Shown here piece after piece: positions 28,201-39,835 of a stretch of DNA of 64,000 bases. The stretch lies in contig JASFXZ010000015.1 of NCBI GenBank assembly GCA_032209605.1, forward strand, positions 4,030,001 to 4,094,000, given 5' to 3'. The translations under genes and the position numbers were made by a program. Positions within the stretch are counted from its first letter, which is position 1; each line of letters starts with the position of its first letter. The notes beneath the pieces were generated by a model that was not told the DNA's origin, ran no database searches, and saw only the letters and a list, made by a program, of their open reading frames with translations. This DNA is from Mactromeris polynyma. Taxonomy: Eukaryota > Mollusca > Bivalvia > Venerida > Mactridae.

Positions 28201-28590
28201 ACAATATCTGAGATATATAATTAACAAATGACATCCGGGGGGGGGGGGGGCATCACAGAAATTCTAAGAAAGAGCTAGCAGTGTTTGGAGTGTTCCAATT
28301 CTTCACAAGACAAAGCAATAACACAAACGGACAACATTTTTATAATTCCTTACAGTTGACAGCAGTCTTTGAACATATAAATTTCAACAATGAATTTATT
28401 AATTATATTCACATTAGTTAATAAATGCAATTAGGAGTGATGTCGCCAAATGGTAATTTACTGTCAACTTTCAGAACAAAAATTTGAATACTCGAACATT
28501 CGACTTTCATCCAATAAAAAAATGGTATCAACTATTTGCTTATCATTACCATTTCGTCTTGTGTTATACACCAAAAATATGCTCAATTAC

Positions 28591-31474
28591 GGGAAAAGCT
28601 CTGATACCGACACAAAGAGATGGTTAAAATATTTAGTTCTGACACGGAGTCAAAGACTTTTAAACTAAGAGTGAATTAATGGTTAATATTAAATTGGTTT
28701 AAATTATTATTTGCTTTATAGTCTCTAACTAATATTTGTTGATTGAAATCAAGTAATGATGCCATAATAAATCACAAAATGTATGTTTCGACACGGCAAT
28801 ATTGGCTTTAAGTATTAAGCAGGCCATCAGATGGTTTTAACCTATTTAACCAGACTCTACCATTAGTGATTCATTTTGTCATTTGTCCCTGTTCATTAAA
28901 CTAGAGAAGGGATTTCACTGAACAGGGGAGGAGGAATTATGACAGACGTTTAGTCCAGAGGGGGCAAAACTGCAGATTAAAGTTCACTACCAAGTAAGTA
29001 GCTTCAGAGTAAGACTGGATTTAGGGTAAGACTTAAATGCTTCACTAGAGCCATGCACAAACTGGAAGGGCGCATAACTCCATAACCCTGACACGTAACT
29101 TTATTTTTAAGCCATTATGATCATTACACAAATATACCCAGTACTCATTTGAATGTACTTTCCAGTGTGGGCAGAGTTATAAATACAATAAACTGAGAAT
29201 ATTCCTAGTACATACAGTTCATTAACTGAGCACTGAAGCTGCTATTGGCTTGGAACACAGGACACTAAAGAGAAACACACCAAGCAGGAAATAAAAGCCC
29301 CTTAAAATTTATTAACAAATGCCTTAAATTGTATTACCAGTAATATGTTACAGATATTTGCCAACAATTAATGCATTATTCTTTTTCCCCAGAATTTCCA
29401 ACTGCTCAGGAAAGCATCTTTATTAGATTTACAAATTCCAGTGGTAGAAAAAAGTCTTAGGATAGTAAGAAACAATGGCAAATTTCCAAACCATTGATTT
29501 GAAACCATTAGTTTATTTTCTGGGTCAAAACATCATTAACAGCATCTTAGGTCATTCAGTAGAACATTTCATAACAGCAGAACCTTGGGATTTTCACACA
29601 ACAGGCTGACAATGAGTATTTAGTGTAAACAAACTCAAGATGAATGGTAGGAAATAGAAAGATAAGTAAGTTTTGAAACAAGACCAAAGCATTGGTTCAC
29701 ATCAAACAATCAGTCAACTCCACAGCACTGTAATGGGGATTGAAGCCACATAAACAGTCAGGGTAGGGATTTAATTTCCAGCTATTAGGTTGGAAGAAGA
29801 CCCCATGAGACCCTTCTAGCATAACCATAGCACAGTTACAACTGAGAGTTAGAAGGTAACAGAGGTGTGGCATCCCTGTTGGCAATACCTGAGGATCCAG
29901 GGTATATGTATACAATGATAAAACACCAGCCTCCATGGTAGCTCAGATCGTAGAACTCATATATTTAAATCAGCTATTTCACTCTTTAAAATTATTAGGT
30001 ACATTAAAACATTTTCCTCATATTATTTGTCACAAAGTTACAGGTTGGAAAGAGCTAAAATCATGATTTATATAGCAAATATCCATGAAAATTGCAACAA
30101 GGGTTCCATTTGACACTGGAGATGACCCTTTAACCCTGGAAATTCCTAAATTGCCACATTTTGACCCATAGAATTCTGGCTGAATGATCAATTTTTCTCA
30201 ACACTATAGGCATTTCGATGATAAAAGGGTAAAATCAGTCAAAACTTATCGAAATAACCCTCAAGATTCAACAATTAGTGGAACCCCTGATGCAAATTCG
30301 TCCAAAAAAACCAATGAGCAGACCATCACAATAGATGCAAAAATCATAAACAAAATATTTCCATCCTGTCATCACCTTCTTGCATGTTAGACAAATGTGA
30401 GTGTGTGTAAATACTATTTACATTATATAAATGACCATTCCTACTGGCGCTGCACCAACGAGGTAAAGCAGTAGAAGTCTTAGTAGAAGTGTAAAATTGT
30501 AACAATTATGAATAATAACAAGTCAGTCTTAATGTAAACACTGTTACAGAACACATCAAAAGAGAGAATATTAGTTGCTACAGGGAACACCACATACATA
30601 CATACATACATAAGACAGTGCCTCCACACACAGACCTCCAGGAAAATAACAAGCAATAAATCATAAGGCACTTGAGGAGGTTAAAGGGTACATATGTTAA
30701 GGAACAGAGGTGCAAGGAATGGCCTGGCAGACCATAAGGAATAACTAGGAGAATCAAAGAGGACAGAGAAGACAAAGAATTAATGCATGACTAATGGGGC
30801 ATTTTGTTCATAATCTTAGAGTGAAAAATACAGAGCAGAATAGGCCATTTTCACATATCCGAACTTCCTCAAACAGATATAGACTATCGAAAGGGAGAAA
30901 GCACTGCTTAAGGAGGGACACAAAAAACAGACTAGGCGGCACACACAGGAAGAGGACACAAAAGCAAGAAATTTGGAACTATGAAGCAAAGCAAGAATTG
31001 AGGCAATGTTAACTGTGCAACCTTGGAATTGTCAGTAAAAATATTGGGAACAAAACCAAGTTTAACAAGTACATGCTAACCTTGCACTAAATTAAACTTA
31101 ATGTTTCCAATATGCCACTGAAAATAGCTTAGACAGGAAGAAAGGAGCTTAGATACTCTATATTTTGTGTAAGATACATTGTACTAATTAATGAACATTA
31201 ACTTAAAGGATTATAAAGTAGGAAAAGTTCAACTGGAAAACAACAATGAAAGTAAGTCAGAAAACCACTTATGACATTCAATATAACCTATCAGTACTTG
31301 AACCAGACAGCAGTTCCAAGAAAATCTAAAAGCATAGTCTATATTGGGTATCAAATGAGTGTCTGGTGCCTCACATAATAACAAGAATTATTATGAGACA
31401 CAAAAATTGTAACACACACAATCCTGTTAAAGATACCAGAAATATCTTTATCAAATCTCAGAGACAACACAGGG
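28591..31474. other. Non-coding stretch
   Basis: No gene recognised. Contains dispersed family C copy 1 at about 30,150-30,290. GGTAGCTCAGATCGTAGAAC at 29,937-29,956 resembles a tRNA A-box remnant. Confidence 0.35.
30150..30290. repeat. Dispersed repeat family C, copy 1
   Basis: Shares ACATTTTGACC, TCAATTTTTCTC, GGTAAAATC-AGTCAAAA and ACCCTCAAGATT in order with 36,190-36,310. Diverged; type unknown. Confidence 0.45.
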
Positions 31475-31806
31475 TGACCAGTATCAGTTCTTAACTGAGT
31501 TCTACAGCAGATTTGATATATTTTGTTTATTATCACACAGAGTGACCAGTATCAGTTCTTAACGAAGTTCTACAGCAGATTTGATATCTTTTGTTTATTA
31601 TCACACAGAGTGACCAGTATCAGTTCTTAACTAAGTTCTATAGCAGATTTGATATCTTTTGTTTATTATCACACAGAGTGACCAGTATCAGTTCTTAACT
31701 AAGTTCTACAGCAGATTTGATATATTTTGTTTATTATCACACAGAGTGACCAGTATCAGTTCTTAACTAAGTTCTACAGCAGATTTGATATCCTTTGTTT
31801 ATTATC
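31475..31806 (+). repeat. 68-bp tandem repeat, five copies
   Basis: TGACCAGTATCAGTTCTTAA starts at 31475, 31543, 31611, 31679 and 31747, exactly 68 bp apart. Each unit continues GTTCTACAGCAGATTTGATA and TTTTGTTTATTATCACACAG with few differences, so the array is young. Confidence 0.95.
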
Positions 31807-34042
31807 AGTAATTTTATACCACTGTCTTCTATGTATTGTTGGATGTAACAGGACCTGACAAAAGGATAGACAAAAGTGTGTATAAATACTCAAAGATGTA
31901 ACCACCAAACTAAATGTGTTGGTAGTGTTGGGAGCATGAAAGTAGGTTGCAGTAGTTGTTGTTGTGTTGCTTCTTGGACCTTCAGAGCAAGACCAAACAC
32001 ATAGCCATATAAACAACTGGCAACTGTTAAAATACAACAAGAATGATACAACTAGATATGTTTGTATTGTTTGGTTTAGAGTCACAAAATCACAGATTCT
32101 TTATGCAGTAAATCCGTATTTTTTATGTTTGTGGAAGAATTTAAAGACTCAGTGTACCTGCAGATCATAATGCTTCTGTCACATTTGGGTACCTAAAGAT
32201 ACAGAACTTCATAAAACCAATGGCTTCATCACATGATATAATTTCACATCAGGAGAGGTTCTAACCCAAAGGTAAGGAATCAGAAGTCCACAAAACCTCT
32301 CAGCAATGGAGACCCCAAAATCATTGAGAATTTGACCTACATTGTATGATAGCAAATGTTACATAGATGTCAACAGGAAATCCCAATCATCATCATAACT
32401 ATACATATATCATGCTGTGCTAGATTCTATCCTAATGATGGAAAGAATTGCCTTGAAGTTGTGTTATATATTGCTTTCAAAAAGTTTATTTATGTAGTTT
32501 TCTTCAAACAAGAACCAGTTATTAGTCTGAACCTGACAATACACAATATAAATAATATTTATTTCCACTTGATCACTATTAATTACACAGTCTTAAATCT
32601 AAACCTATATATAAATCATTAAATGCTAGAATTTCAAAAAAAATTCTAAGAATATCAGACTGAGATTTCAAGCCCCAACTTGAGTTCTTGCATGGCACTC
32701 CAAGCCAATGACTCTCTGCATGTGACTGCTTCCTGAGTTATACTTAAACTTGAGCCAAATTCAGAATATTGTGAAATCAACGCTCAGGGCTTAAACCATC
32801 TCTGTCGTCGATCAGAAGAAGGGTGCTTTACCCCCCAACCACTATATGCTTCCCATAGCAATAAGACAAAACTTCATAATTCAAGTCACAGTAAAGCTGA
32901 CAAAATAACATAGAGTTACTGTTTCACATAGGGATTAATATATAGAGAGTTAATTGTTCAAGGTATCAACATTATTGGCATTTATTTGACTTTGACCATT
33001 TAAATGCATTGACAAATAATACAGCCAAGACACAATATGATGAAATAACTAGACACACAATGGAATATGTTAACATTTACAGTAAAACTTCCCTCAAAGA
33101 TCACCCCATTAATAAGACCATTTGTAACCTCTATAATCAGACCACTGTCACATAAAAGCGGACTTTCTTAAGAACTTATGATGGTCTTATTGATATTTCA
33201 CTGTACAGTTATGTAATACAAAACACAAAAAACATCTGTGTTTGATATTGTAAATAATAGTAGGGTATATTTTCCACATAGGCATTATAATTCTATCAGA
33301 TATTTTGCTATTCAAACAGTTTTAATATTACTTTTTGCTGACACAAGAAAATATTAGGCTGTATGTTACAATATTACCCAAACACTTGTTTCTTTATTCT
33401 CGATATCTGCTACAGAATAACATAACATGATTCTCTGATTCTATTACAGTTTGGTTACATAACATACATCATCTGTTCTCTTGCAGCAATTTAGCGGACA
33501 AAAAAAGAGATTTCTAAAATTCATATACAAAAAAGTGCATGTAATGGAGACATGGAAAAGTCTATTTTTAACACAAAAGTATCTACATGATGATAACATA
33601 CAGTATTATTGTTAAATGGTAATCATTGAAAATTAGCTTTATTTATTTACACAACACACATTCAGTACTGATTGACAGCCTGAGGCTTATAAGACACAAA
33701 CAACATGCTAACTATACAATTATACATTCTTTGTACTGTTTGAAGAAACAGAAATGATAACAAAAACAAACAAGAAACACAGATACCAAAGCATACAACA
33801 AACACACCAATATTGATGGTGATAATGATAAAAGCAATATGCACAAAGTGACTGGTTGATTGGAATGCTAACTGTTGGATCATCAGCACAAATTGCTGGA
33901 ATTAATTATGGAACTCCCAATACTTAGAACGTTATCACAGTCTCCATGTCATTCATGTACCCTAATTAAGATATTGAGGTGAACAAATTCTGTACATAAT
34001 GTATATGAGCATAATAGGTTCTCACAGGCAACCTCCTACAAA
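31807..34042. other. Non-coding stretch
   Basis: No gene seen. 32,660-32,845 looks like an antisense tRNA-derived SINE relic sharing CAGGAAGCAGTCA with 51.53 kb. 33,079-33,208 (ACAGTAAAACTTCC to TTTCACTGTAC) may be a decayed pogo-like MITE. Confidence 0.35.
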
Positions 34043-34122
34043 TCGAGGGTTAAGCGCAAAACTATCCTAACTCCTAGATGTATTTATATAGGAGTTAGTA
34101 TAGTCTTGCGCTGAACCCTCGA
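34043..34122. repeat. 80-bp palindrome, family P copy 2
   Basis: Arms start TCGAGGGTTAAGCGCAAAAC and end TAACTCCTA, around an AT-rich loop of about 10 bp. Several bases differ from copy 1 in both arms at once (AACGC to AGCGC, TGTCG to TATCC/TATAC), so most pairing is kept. Confidence 0.85.
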
Positions 34123-35774
34123 CATGGTAGTATTTGATTTATTCACATATTCAAGTTATTATAGTCAAGCAACCCAACATAAATATCAGTAACAATATAA
34201 TATAAAGATAACATTATATGATTTAAAGTATAAACCTTTGCATAGTTAATTATGACCATCATATTGGAATAAATGTGATTGTGTGTACAACGGTATAGTA
34301 TTGATTTTCTGTTAACATTTTAACAGTGTATAGGCTTATCAGCTGGGTTTGCTAGTTATTATAGGTACAGTGCACCTGCACTACCGCTCCAAAGTGGTCC
34401 ACTCTTAAGCAACAACTTCTCCTCAACAACAATATCAAATAGTCATGCAGTATAAATTTACTGTCAACTTAACCTCTTAAAAGCCACCACCTCTCCAACT
34501 TTAACCAAACATCTGCTGAAAAGAGTTGCTCTGGAGATATTGCACTGTACAATGTATTGCAAAACATAACAATGAGGTATGGAGCAAGGTTATCACATTC
34601 CAAACAGTCAGACAGACAGATGTTAGGCCAATATACAGATGATGGTTGTTGCTTTGTCAAGGATATTGATGGTACACAAATAGGACCAACACTGTAGCCA
34701 CTAAATGATATTGAACTAGTAAGACAGAACAGACTTCTTAAAAAGATTAGTGTATGAGGAGAAAACTGTGTTAATTTATTTATAAGTTAGTCAGGCAACA
34801 ACCAATATCATTTCAGAAACATTCGATAAGAGATAAATAAGTAGTTTCAAATAAAACATGAAAATAAAAATAAACTTTATCAATCATACTATATGTTAAT
34901 TGTTATAATTTGTAAGAGACACAAGTCTCGTACTTTAACAAGTATGGTATTTTAAGTGTAAATCATCTGTAAAAGTTAAATGCATTATCCTAACTGACAG
35001 ACATAGAAACACAGGTTTTAATCAAATAATGACATTTAAAAGGAATTTTAAACTCAGCTACTGCAGTATAGCTTATAGCTAATGCAACAATCAGTTGTGT
35101 GTGTAGATATAATAGCATAAAACTGTAACAAATCTTGTACAAAGATCAAGGGGCAGTGTATTACAAGGGTAACTGGTGTTTGTATCAAATTATCCATGTA
35201 AAACTAAGTACAAAGCTGTATTTTTCCAGGAATAGGGGAACAAAAACAGCTCAAAACAAAATTCACTCTTCATTATGCATTCTGTATTTCCTATCAAGCG
35301 TCAAAAACTTAATGAAATATAATAGCAGTGGTCAGGCAATTAACATGGGTATTTAAAAGAATATTGGACTGAAGGAGAATAATTGGTAGTAATGTTACAT
35401 CATTCAGGTATTTAAGAATCAATAAGGATTGATAATAAACTACAAAAGAAATTTAGAATATATGAGCTGTAAACCTGCTTTCTTTCATCGCCAAAGCATA
35501 AAATCTGAAATCAATAAACTAGCTAAGAGTTTACAATTACTAAGAGTTGGTTGCATTTTGATCGCTTTTTTCCAATTAAGGCTTACCCTAAATTTTACCA
35601 GTTATGTAAATAAAACTTTCTTCCACAATTATAAAAATTCTGGATCTGTAGTACATGATCACTGTCACCATCATATAAAGAAAAAATGTGACTAACAAAT
35701 GAAAGGTTGATCACTTTACTTTGAACACAAATATTACAATGAGCATCAAATGAACCATAATGAATTGTCACTTC
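34123..35774. other. AT-rich non-coding stretch
   Basis: No gene, RNA or clear repeat recognised. Confidence 0.35.
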
Positions 35775-35790
35775 AACAAAAACGCATTGA

Positions 35791-36066
35791 GCCGCGGCCG
35801 TGGTCCAGTGGTTAGTCCGCTGGACTTGAAATCCGGCAATCCGGGTTCGATTCCCGATCGCGGCAGGTCATACCCTTCCATGAAAATTTGACAAAAATGT
35901 CGATTTTCCTCCACATGTGGAGAAGTTGCCGGCTCCTTGTGGAAGGGTAAGGTTAGTACTGGTAAGATTTCAGTCCAGGAAAAACTGGTTAGGTGAACCG
36001 GCCGCCGTATATAACTGAAATATTGTTGAGAAACGAAGTTAAACCCGATGAAACAAACAAACAAAC
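35791..36066 (+). mobile_element. Full-length tRNA-derived SINE with target-site duplication
   Basis: The head (35791-35864) has a 7-bp acceptor stem (GCCGCGG with TCGCGGC), an A box TGGTCCAGTGG and a perfect B box GGTTCGATTCC. The anticodon-stem segment GGACTTGAAATCC resembles tRNA-Ser(UGA) but lacks the long variable arm. A body follows, then a conserved 3' domain (ATTGTTGAGAAACG…GTTAAACCC) and an (AAAC)n tail. A duplication of at least 14 bp, CAAAAACGCATTGA, flanks it (ending 35790 and 36079). This shows L1/RTE-type retrotransposition by a partner LINE. The RNA polymerase III promoter looks intact. Confidence 0.93.
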
Positions 36067-36189
36067 AAAAACGCATTGACCATGACAATTGGAAGAAACA
36101 TTTTCCTATTACATTGTTTATTGCCTTAATCTGATCATTGTCAAATTGTTGGTGTGAACAATGGTCAGAACCAGACGATTTCCAAAAAA

Positions 36190-36310
36190 CTACATTTTGA
36201 CCTCCAGGATTCAATTTTTCTCTAAAGCATAGTTAATTTGAACATCAAATGGTAAAATCCAGTCAAAAATTGAATGACCCTCAAGATTGAGCATCTAGTA
36301 CTGCGACAAG
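36190..36310. repeat. Dispersed repeat family C, copy 2
   Basis: Counterpart of 30,150-30,290. Shares ACATTTTGACC, TCAATTTTTCTC and ATGACCCTCAAGATTGA-type words in the same order. Confidence 0.45.
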
Positions 36311-36542
36311 CCTGAGAACCTTACTGCAACAATTGGTCTAAACATGGTCATCATTATTGGCAAGGATCATAAACATAGGGTTGTACTATGCAATAAAGAA
36401 TTTTCTAGTCACAGAGTACATTTTGAGCTAAGTAATAGGCATAGTTACCATTAACCTTCAGGCTATATGGAGCATAGTTAAAACATACTGATAAATCAAT
36501 GGTCTACTTTGAAAACCCAGGTACAGTATAAAACAATATTCA

Positions 36543-36640
36543 GGGGTGTCAATAAGAGCTGGGAGCTGGTAAAATTACCCGGTAACTAATATGCATCATC
36601 AACCGGCTACTTTTCTTGTATGAGCGATCATAATTAAGGG
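36543..36640 (+). repeat. Dispersed repeat family B, copy 2
   Basis: Begins GGGGTGTCAATAAGAGCTGG and runs to CGATCATAATTAAGG. The best-preserved plus-strand member of family B. Confidence 0.6.
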
Positions 36641-36876
36641 AACAGTGATTTTTTCCACCCTTTTGTGAATGGGGCCGGGGCCCGTAGAATTGTGAAAATA
36701 GCGTCGAATTGCCCATAATTGTGAATATCTTAGTTTGCTTAAAATAAAAAGATACTGATTTACATGACCTCATCTAAGTAGTACACTACAGGCTAGCAGT
36801 GTATTCATCTATAGCATAGCAGTTAAAAATACTGTTAGTCAGATTGATCAACATTCGTAAACAAAACCCTGGACAT

Positions 36877-36900
36877 AAAAAAAAAAAAAAAAAAAAAAAA
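36877..36900 (+). repeat. Poly(A) tract of 24
   Basis: An uninterrupted run of A. It could be the tail of a decayed retroposon, but no recognisable body precedes it. Confidence 0.7.
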
Positions 36901-37381
36901 TATTTTTTTATTAAGTCTAGCATGAATTGTGAATGTTAAGCCTGGTTTTTGTGAAAAAAACATACTTCTGGTGATTGTGAATGGTCACACCCGGCCCTGC
37001 TTACAGCAGTTTTGCTACAGTCATAGAAACCACAAGTGACATAAACAATAAACAGTATGTACTTATAGATGTGTATTGTAATCACACTGCCTCTCCATCA
37101 AGTTAACTTGAAACTATGTGACCTTCTGTTCATAAAATATTATTTCAGGTTTGAAAAATGTCAAACAACAGGAAGCCATGAAATATTATAATGGCGTTAC
37201 ATGAGCATTTCCTTCTCTTTCCTAATGGTTTTAAGGACCTTATAAATAATATCACAAGACATGTCAAAATGGTCAGTAACACTTAGTGAAAACTTTCTAT
37301 ATAAGCAAACATGAATGGAATTAAAAATGAAACAATCATAGTGTTTTGTACAAGGTGGCAGTCACTCAACTTATAGGTTGC

Positions 37382-37579
37382 TAGGGCCTAAAAAAATATA
37401 TATGTGTACGGGTAACCCAACCCTACCTGCCGAAAACCTCCGACCCTAGAGTTTTTTACGACCCTGGAGATTTTTTTTTTCGATTTTTAATTGTTTTTGA
37501 AAAAAAAAAAATGTCCCTACCCTACCTAGCATTTTTGAGACCATTTTCCCTAAACACAGATATTTTTTTTTTTGGCCTA
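37382..37579. mobile_element. Possible MITE with TAGGCCTAAAAAAATA-like inverted ends
   Basis: The left TAGGGCCTAAAAAAATATA and the reverse complement of the right end (TAGGCCAAAAAAAAAAATA) are imperfect inverted repeats about 200 bp apart. The interior is rich in CCCTACC and A/T runs. Boundaries uncertain. Confidence 0.45.
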
Positions 37580-38180
37580 ACTCAAATCCCTCAGATGTCA
37601 TGACAATGACTTCTCAGGAAGTGAACTCAAGAACGAGTGATTTATGTAAGCAAAATGCATTCATCCCTCACTAAATTGGAGCCTAATAAATTGGTACAAA
37701 TGTACATAAAAATCAGTTTCAACCTGAGACTGATCACTTGCTGTGTCAGTCATTAGCACAAGTTGTTTCATCATTTAATGGTCTAACAGTATTCAAAAAT
37801 AGATAATCAAAACCAGATTTCCAACAAATCTTCATTATATAAGGCAGATTGTCATACAACTATCGACAATTACCATACACTAACAACAAGCAAATATCTC
37901 ACTACCTAATGAGTAAAAAACATGAAAACTCTGATTTGAGATACAAAACTGCAGCTTGATAATGTCATCTCTAAATATCACATGTTAAAAACTGAACTTC
38001 AAACAAGAGTTGAAGTTTATGCAATATGATTGATATCTTAATTAGACAACACCATTCCGACAAATGATAGAATGACTGTTATTTTTGCAAGATTTATCAG
38101 GTATGATTAAAAGTACCATATAATGATGTGTTGTATTAAAGTAAACACTAGTAAATGATGTTATTATCTAGGTTATACAG

Positions 38181-39735
38181 CCGTCACACCGGACTGGCGT
38201 CCTTACTGCGTCCCTACGGCGACCCAGGACGTGGAAGGGACGCCATGAACGCCGTAGGGTCGTGGTGAGAACGCATCAAGACGCCGTGGGGACCCCAAGG
38301 ACGCCGAAGGTCGCAGAGCGACGGCGTTTACTTTGGACATGTTCAAAGTAAACGCCGAGGTTCGGCGTCCTGGCTCAGGACGCCGTGGGATCGCCCTGAG
38401 GTCGCCATGGTCGCCGTAGCATCGCAGTAGGAACCCGAACAACGCCATAGGAACGTAGTACAGACGTGGTAGAGTCGCCATGTAAACGCGGAGAAAAGGA
38501 TCGGGGGAACCAATGGCGACCTTACTGCGTCCTTACCACGTCTATGGGGTTCTTACCACGACCCCATCACGTCTATGGCGTCCTTACCGCGATGTCAGGG
38601 CGGATATTTCGGGATTTGAGCTATTGTCCGCGACCTTACAACGTTCTCAATGCGTCCCTGCGGCGTTAATGGCGTTTCTACGGGGTGCCTACTACGACTA
38701 TTGCGTTTCTACGGAGTTTGCACTGCGTTCCTAGCGCGTTCCTACTGTTCGCCCTCGAAGAGCTATAAAACCCAATATTTCATCCTATCTTTATCAGTGT
38801 ATTTCTCGTACTCACCATCATCAGGGCCGAATAAATGATGAACTTGCTCGCACTGCAACATAAACTTATTGTCCAGCAGCAGCAGCAGGTAGATGATCAT
38901 GTCATAGCTGTAAAACTGATCGGCGAAGGAGAAGAAGGGCAAGGCTAAGAAGATGCTGGGTTAGACCATGGCTCGGTGATGTCCGAAGAGAACAGTTTGG
39001 CCACTTCAACCGCCTCATGCCTGAGCTGAGGCGAGAAGATCCGGCATCGTTCCAGAATTTCCTTAGGGTTCAACCAGAAATGTTTGATGAGCTGCTCACC
39101 AGGCTTGGCCCACGAATCACCAAGCAGGATACAAACTACAGGAAAGCCATCAACCCAGGGACGAAGCTGGCAGTCACTCTACGCCACTTAGGTGCTGGAG
39201 ATATTGAGGCTGTCCTGGCTGCTATACCTCGCCCACGCCCACGGCCCCTGGTTTTCGGCATAACGTTGCGTATAAGTTTAAAATGCGTACACGTTAAAAT
39301 GCGTGACCTCAACGGATGAGAGTAAAATAATGAATGAAGCTTTCCGAAAGAACAGTGGAGTTTTATACTCGCAGCGAGGACGCCGTTGGGTCGCCCTTCA
39401 GTCGCCGTGGGAACGCCATGCACGCGGTAAGGTCGTGGTAGAAACGCTAAGAACGCAGTGGGGTCGCAGTGGGGTCGCCGCTGATCGCCGTATGGACGCC
39501 GCAGTGACGCCGTGTAAACTCAATAGAAACTCCAAGGACGCAGTAAGAACGCGGTAAGGTCGTGTTGGGAACGCCGTGTACATACACAGATCGCAGAGCA
39601 CAGAACTCCGGTGTGACGGCTGACCGAAATCTGGATTTATTTTAGAAAAATCATTGGCGTTCTCAATGCGACCATCGGCGTTCTCCAAAATATGACAGTT
39701 TAGGACGCGGTAAGGACGCCAGTCCGGTGTGACGG
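38181..39735. mobile_element. PIF/Harbinger-type element, 1,555 bp, with 33-bp terminal inverted repeats
   Basis: Ends CCGTCACACCGGACTGGCGT and its complement match for about 33 bp with one mismatch, flanked by CAG at 38178-38180 and 39736-39738. The arms (to about 38,745, and from about 39,360) are GC-rich, in clear contrast to the host, and consist of many short variants of ACGCCGTAGGGTCG in opposite orientations. The centre carries a transposase fossil. A second terminus-like CTCCGGTGTGACGG at 39,608-39,621 suggests duplication of the right end or nesting. Confidence 0.88.
38939..39202 (+). pseudogene. Harbinger (HARBI1-like) transposase N-terminal fossil
   Basis: One open frame gives RRCWVRPWLGDVRREQFGHF, then NRLMPELRREDPASFQNFLR, and further on PEMFDELL, ITKQDTNYRKAI, PGTKLAVTLRHLGAGD. 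The W-V-R-P-W, F-x-N-F-L-R and K-L-A-V-T-L-R-x-L-A-x-GD order is the N-terminal region of Harbinger nucleases. Similarity stops at residue GD; the DDE catalytic core is absent and the sequence runs into unrelated DNA, so it cannot be active. It indicates which transposase family once mobilised the element. Confidence 0.85.
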
Positions 39736-39835
39736 CAGTATTAGTGCCAATACTGTCACAATATAAATAAGCAGCAAGCAATGACAAAAATGTACATGTA
39801 CCATTAAGCAATCACTTAGTGATGTGATATTTTAC

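Larger units (their letters stand above)
23941..28590 (+). repeat. Tandem segmental duplication, unit 2
   Basis: Second copy, directly adjoining unit 1. It carries more minisatellite repeats (about 7 against 3), lacks about 100 bp present in unit 1 near 20.4-20.6 kb, and has other small indels. The homology ends near 28,580, just after ATGCTCAATTAC. Confidence 0.92.

Noticed and set aside
33079..33208. Pogo-like MITE
   Set aside because: The ACAGTAAAACTTCC and TTTCACTGTAC ends are suggestive, but the inner inverted match is too weak to delimit; kept only as a remark in the surrounding stretch.
35791..35864. Functional tRNA-Ser(UGA) gene
   Set aside because: It has good A and B boxes and an acceptor stem, but no long variable arm and a poor D arm, and it is followed by a SINE body, an AAAC tail and a target duplication. 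It is the head of a SINE.
35768..36214. 148-codon minus-strand open frame
   Set aside because: It runs antisense through the SINE. Its composition reflects the element, with no protein family likeness.
38203..38838. Overlapping GC-rich open frames near the Harbinger-type element
   Set aside because: They lie in the arms of inverted short motifs, where GC content suppresses stops. Only the central 38,939-39,202 frame resembles a known protein.
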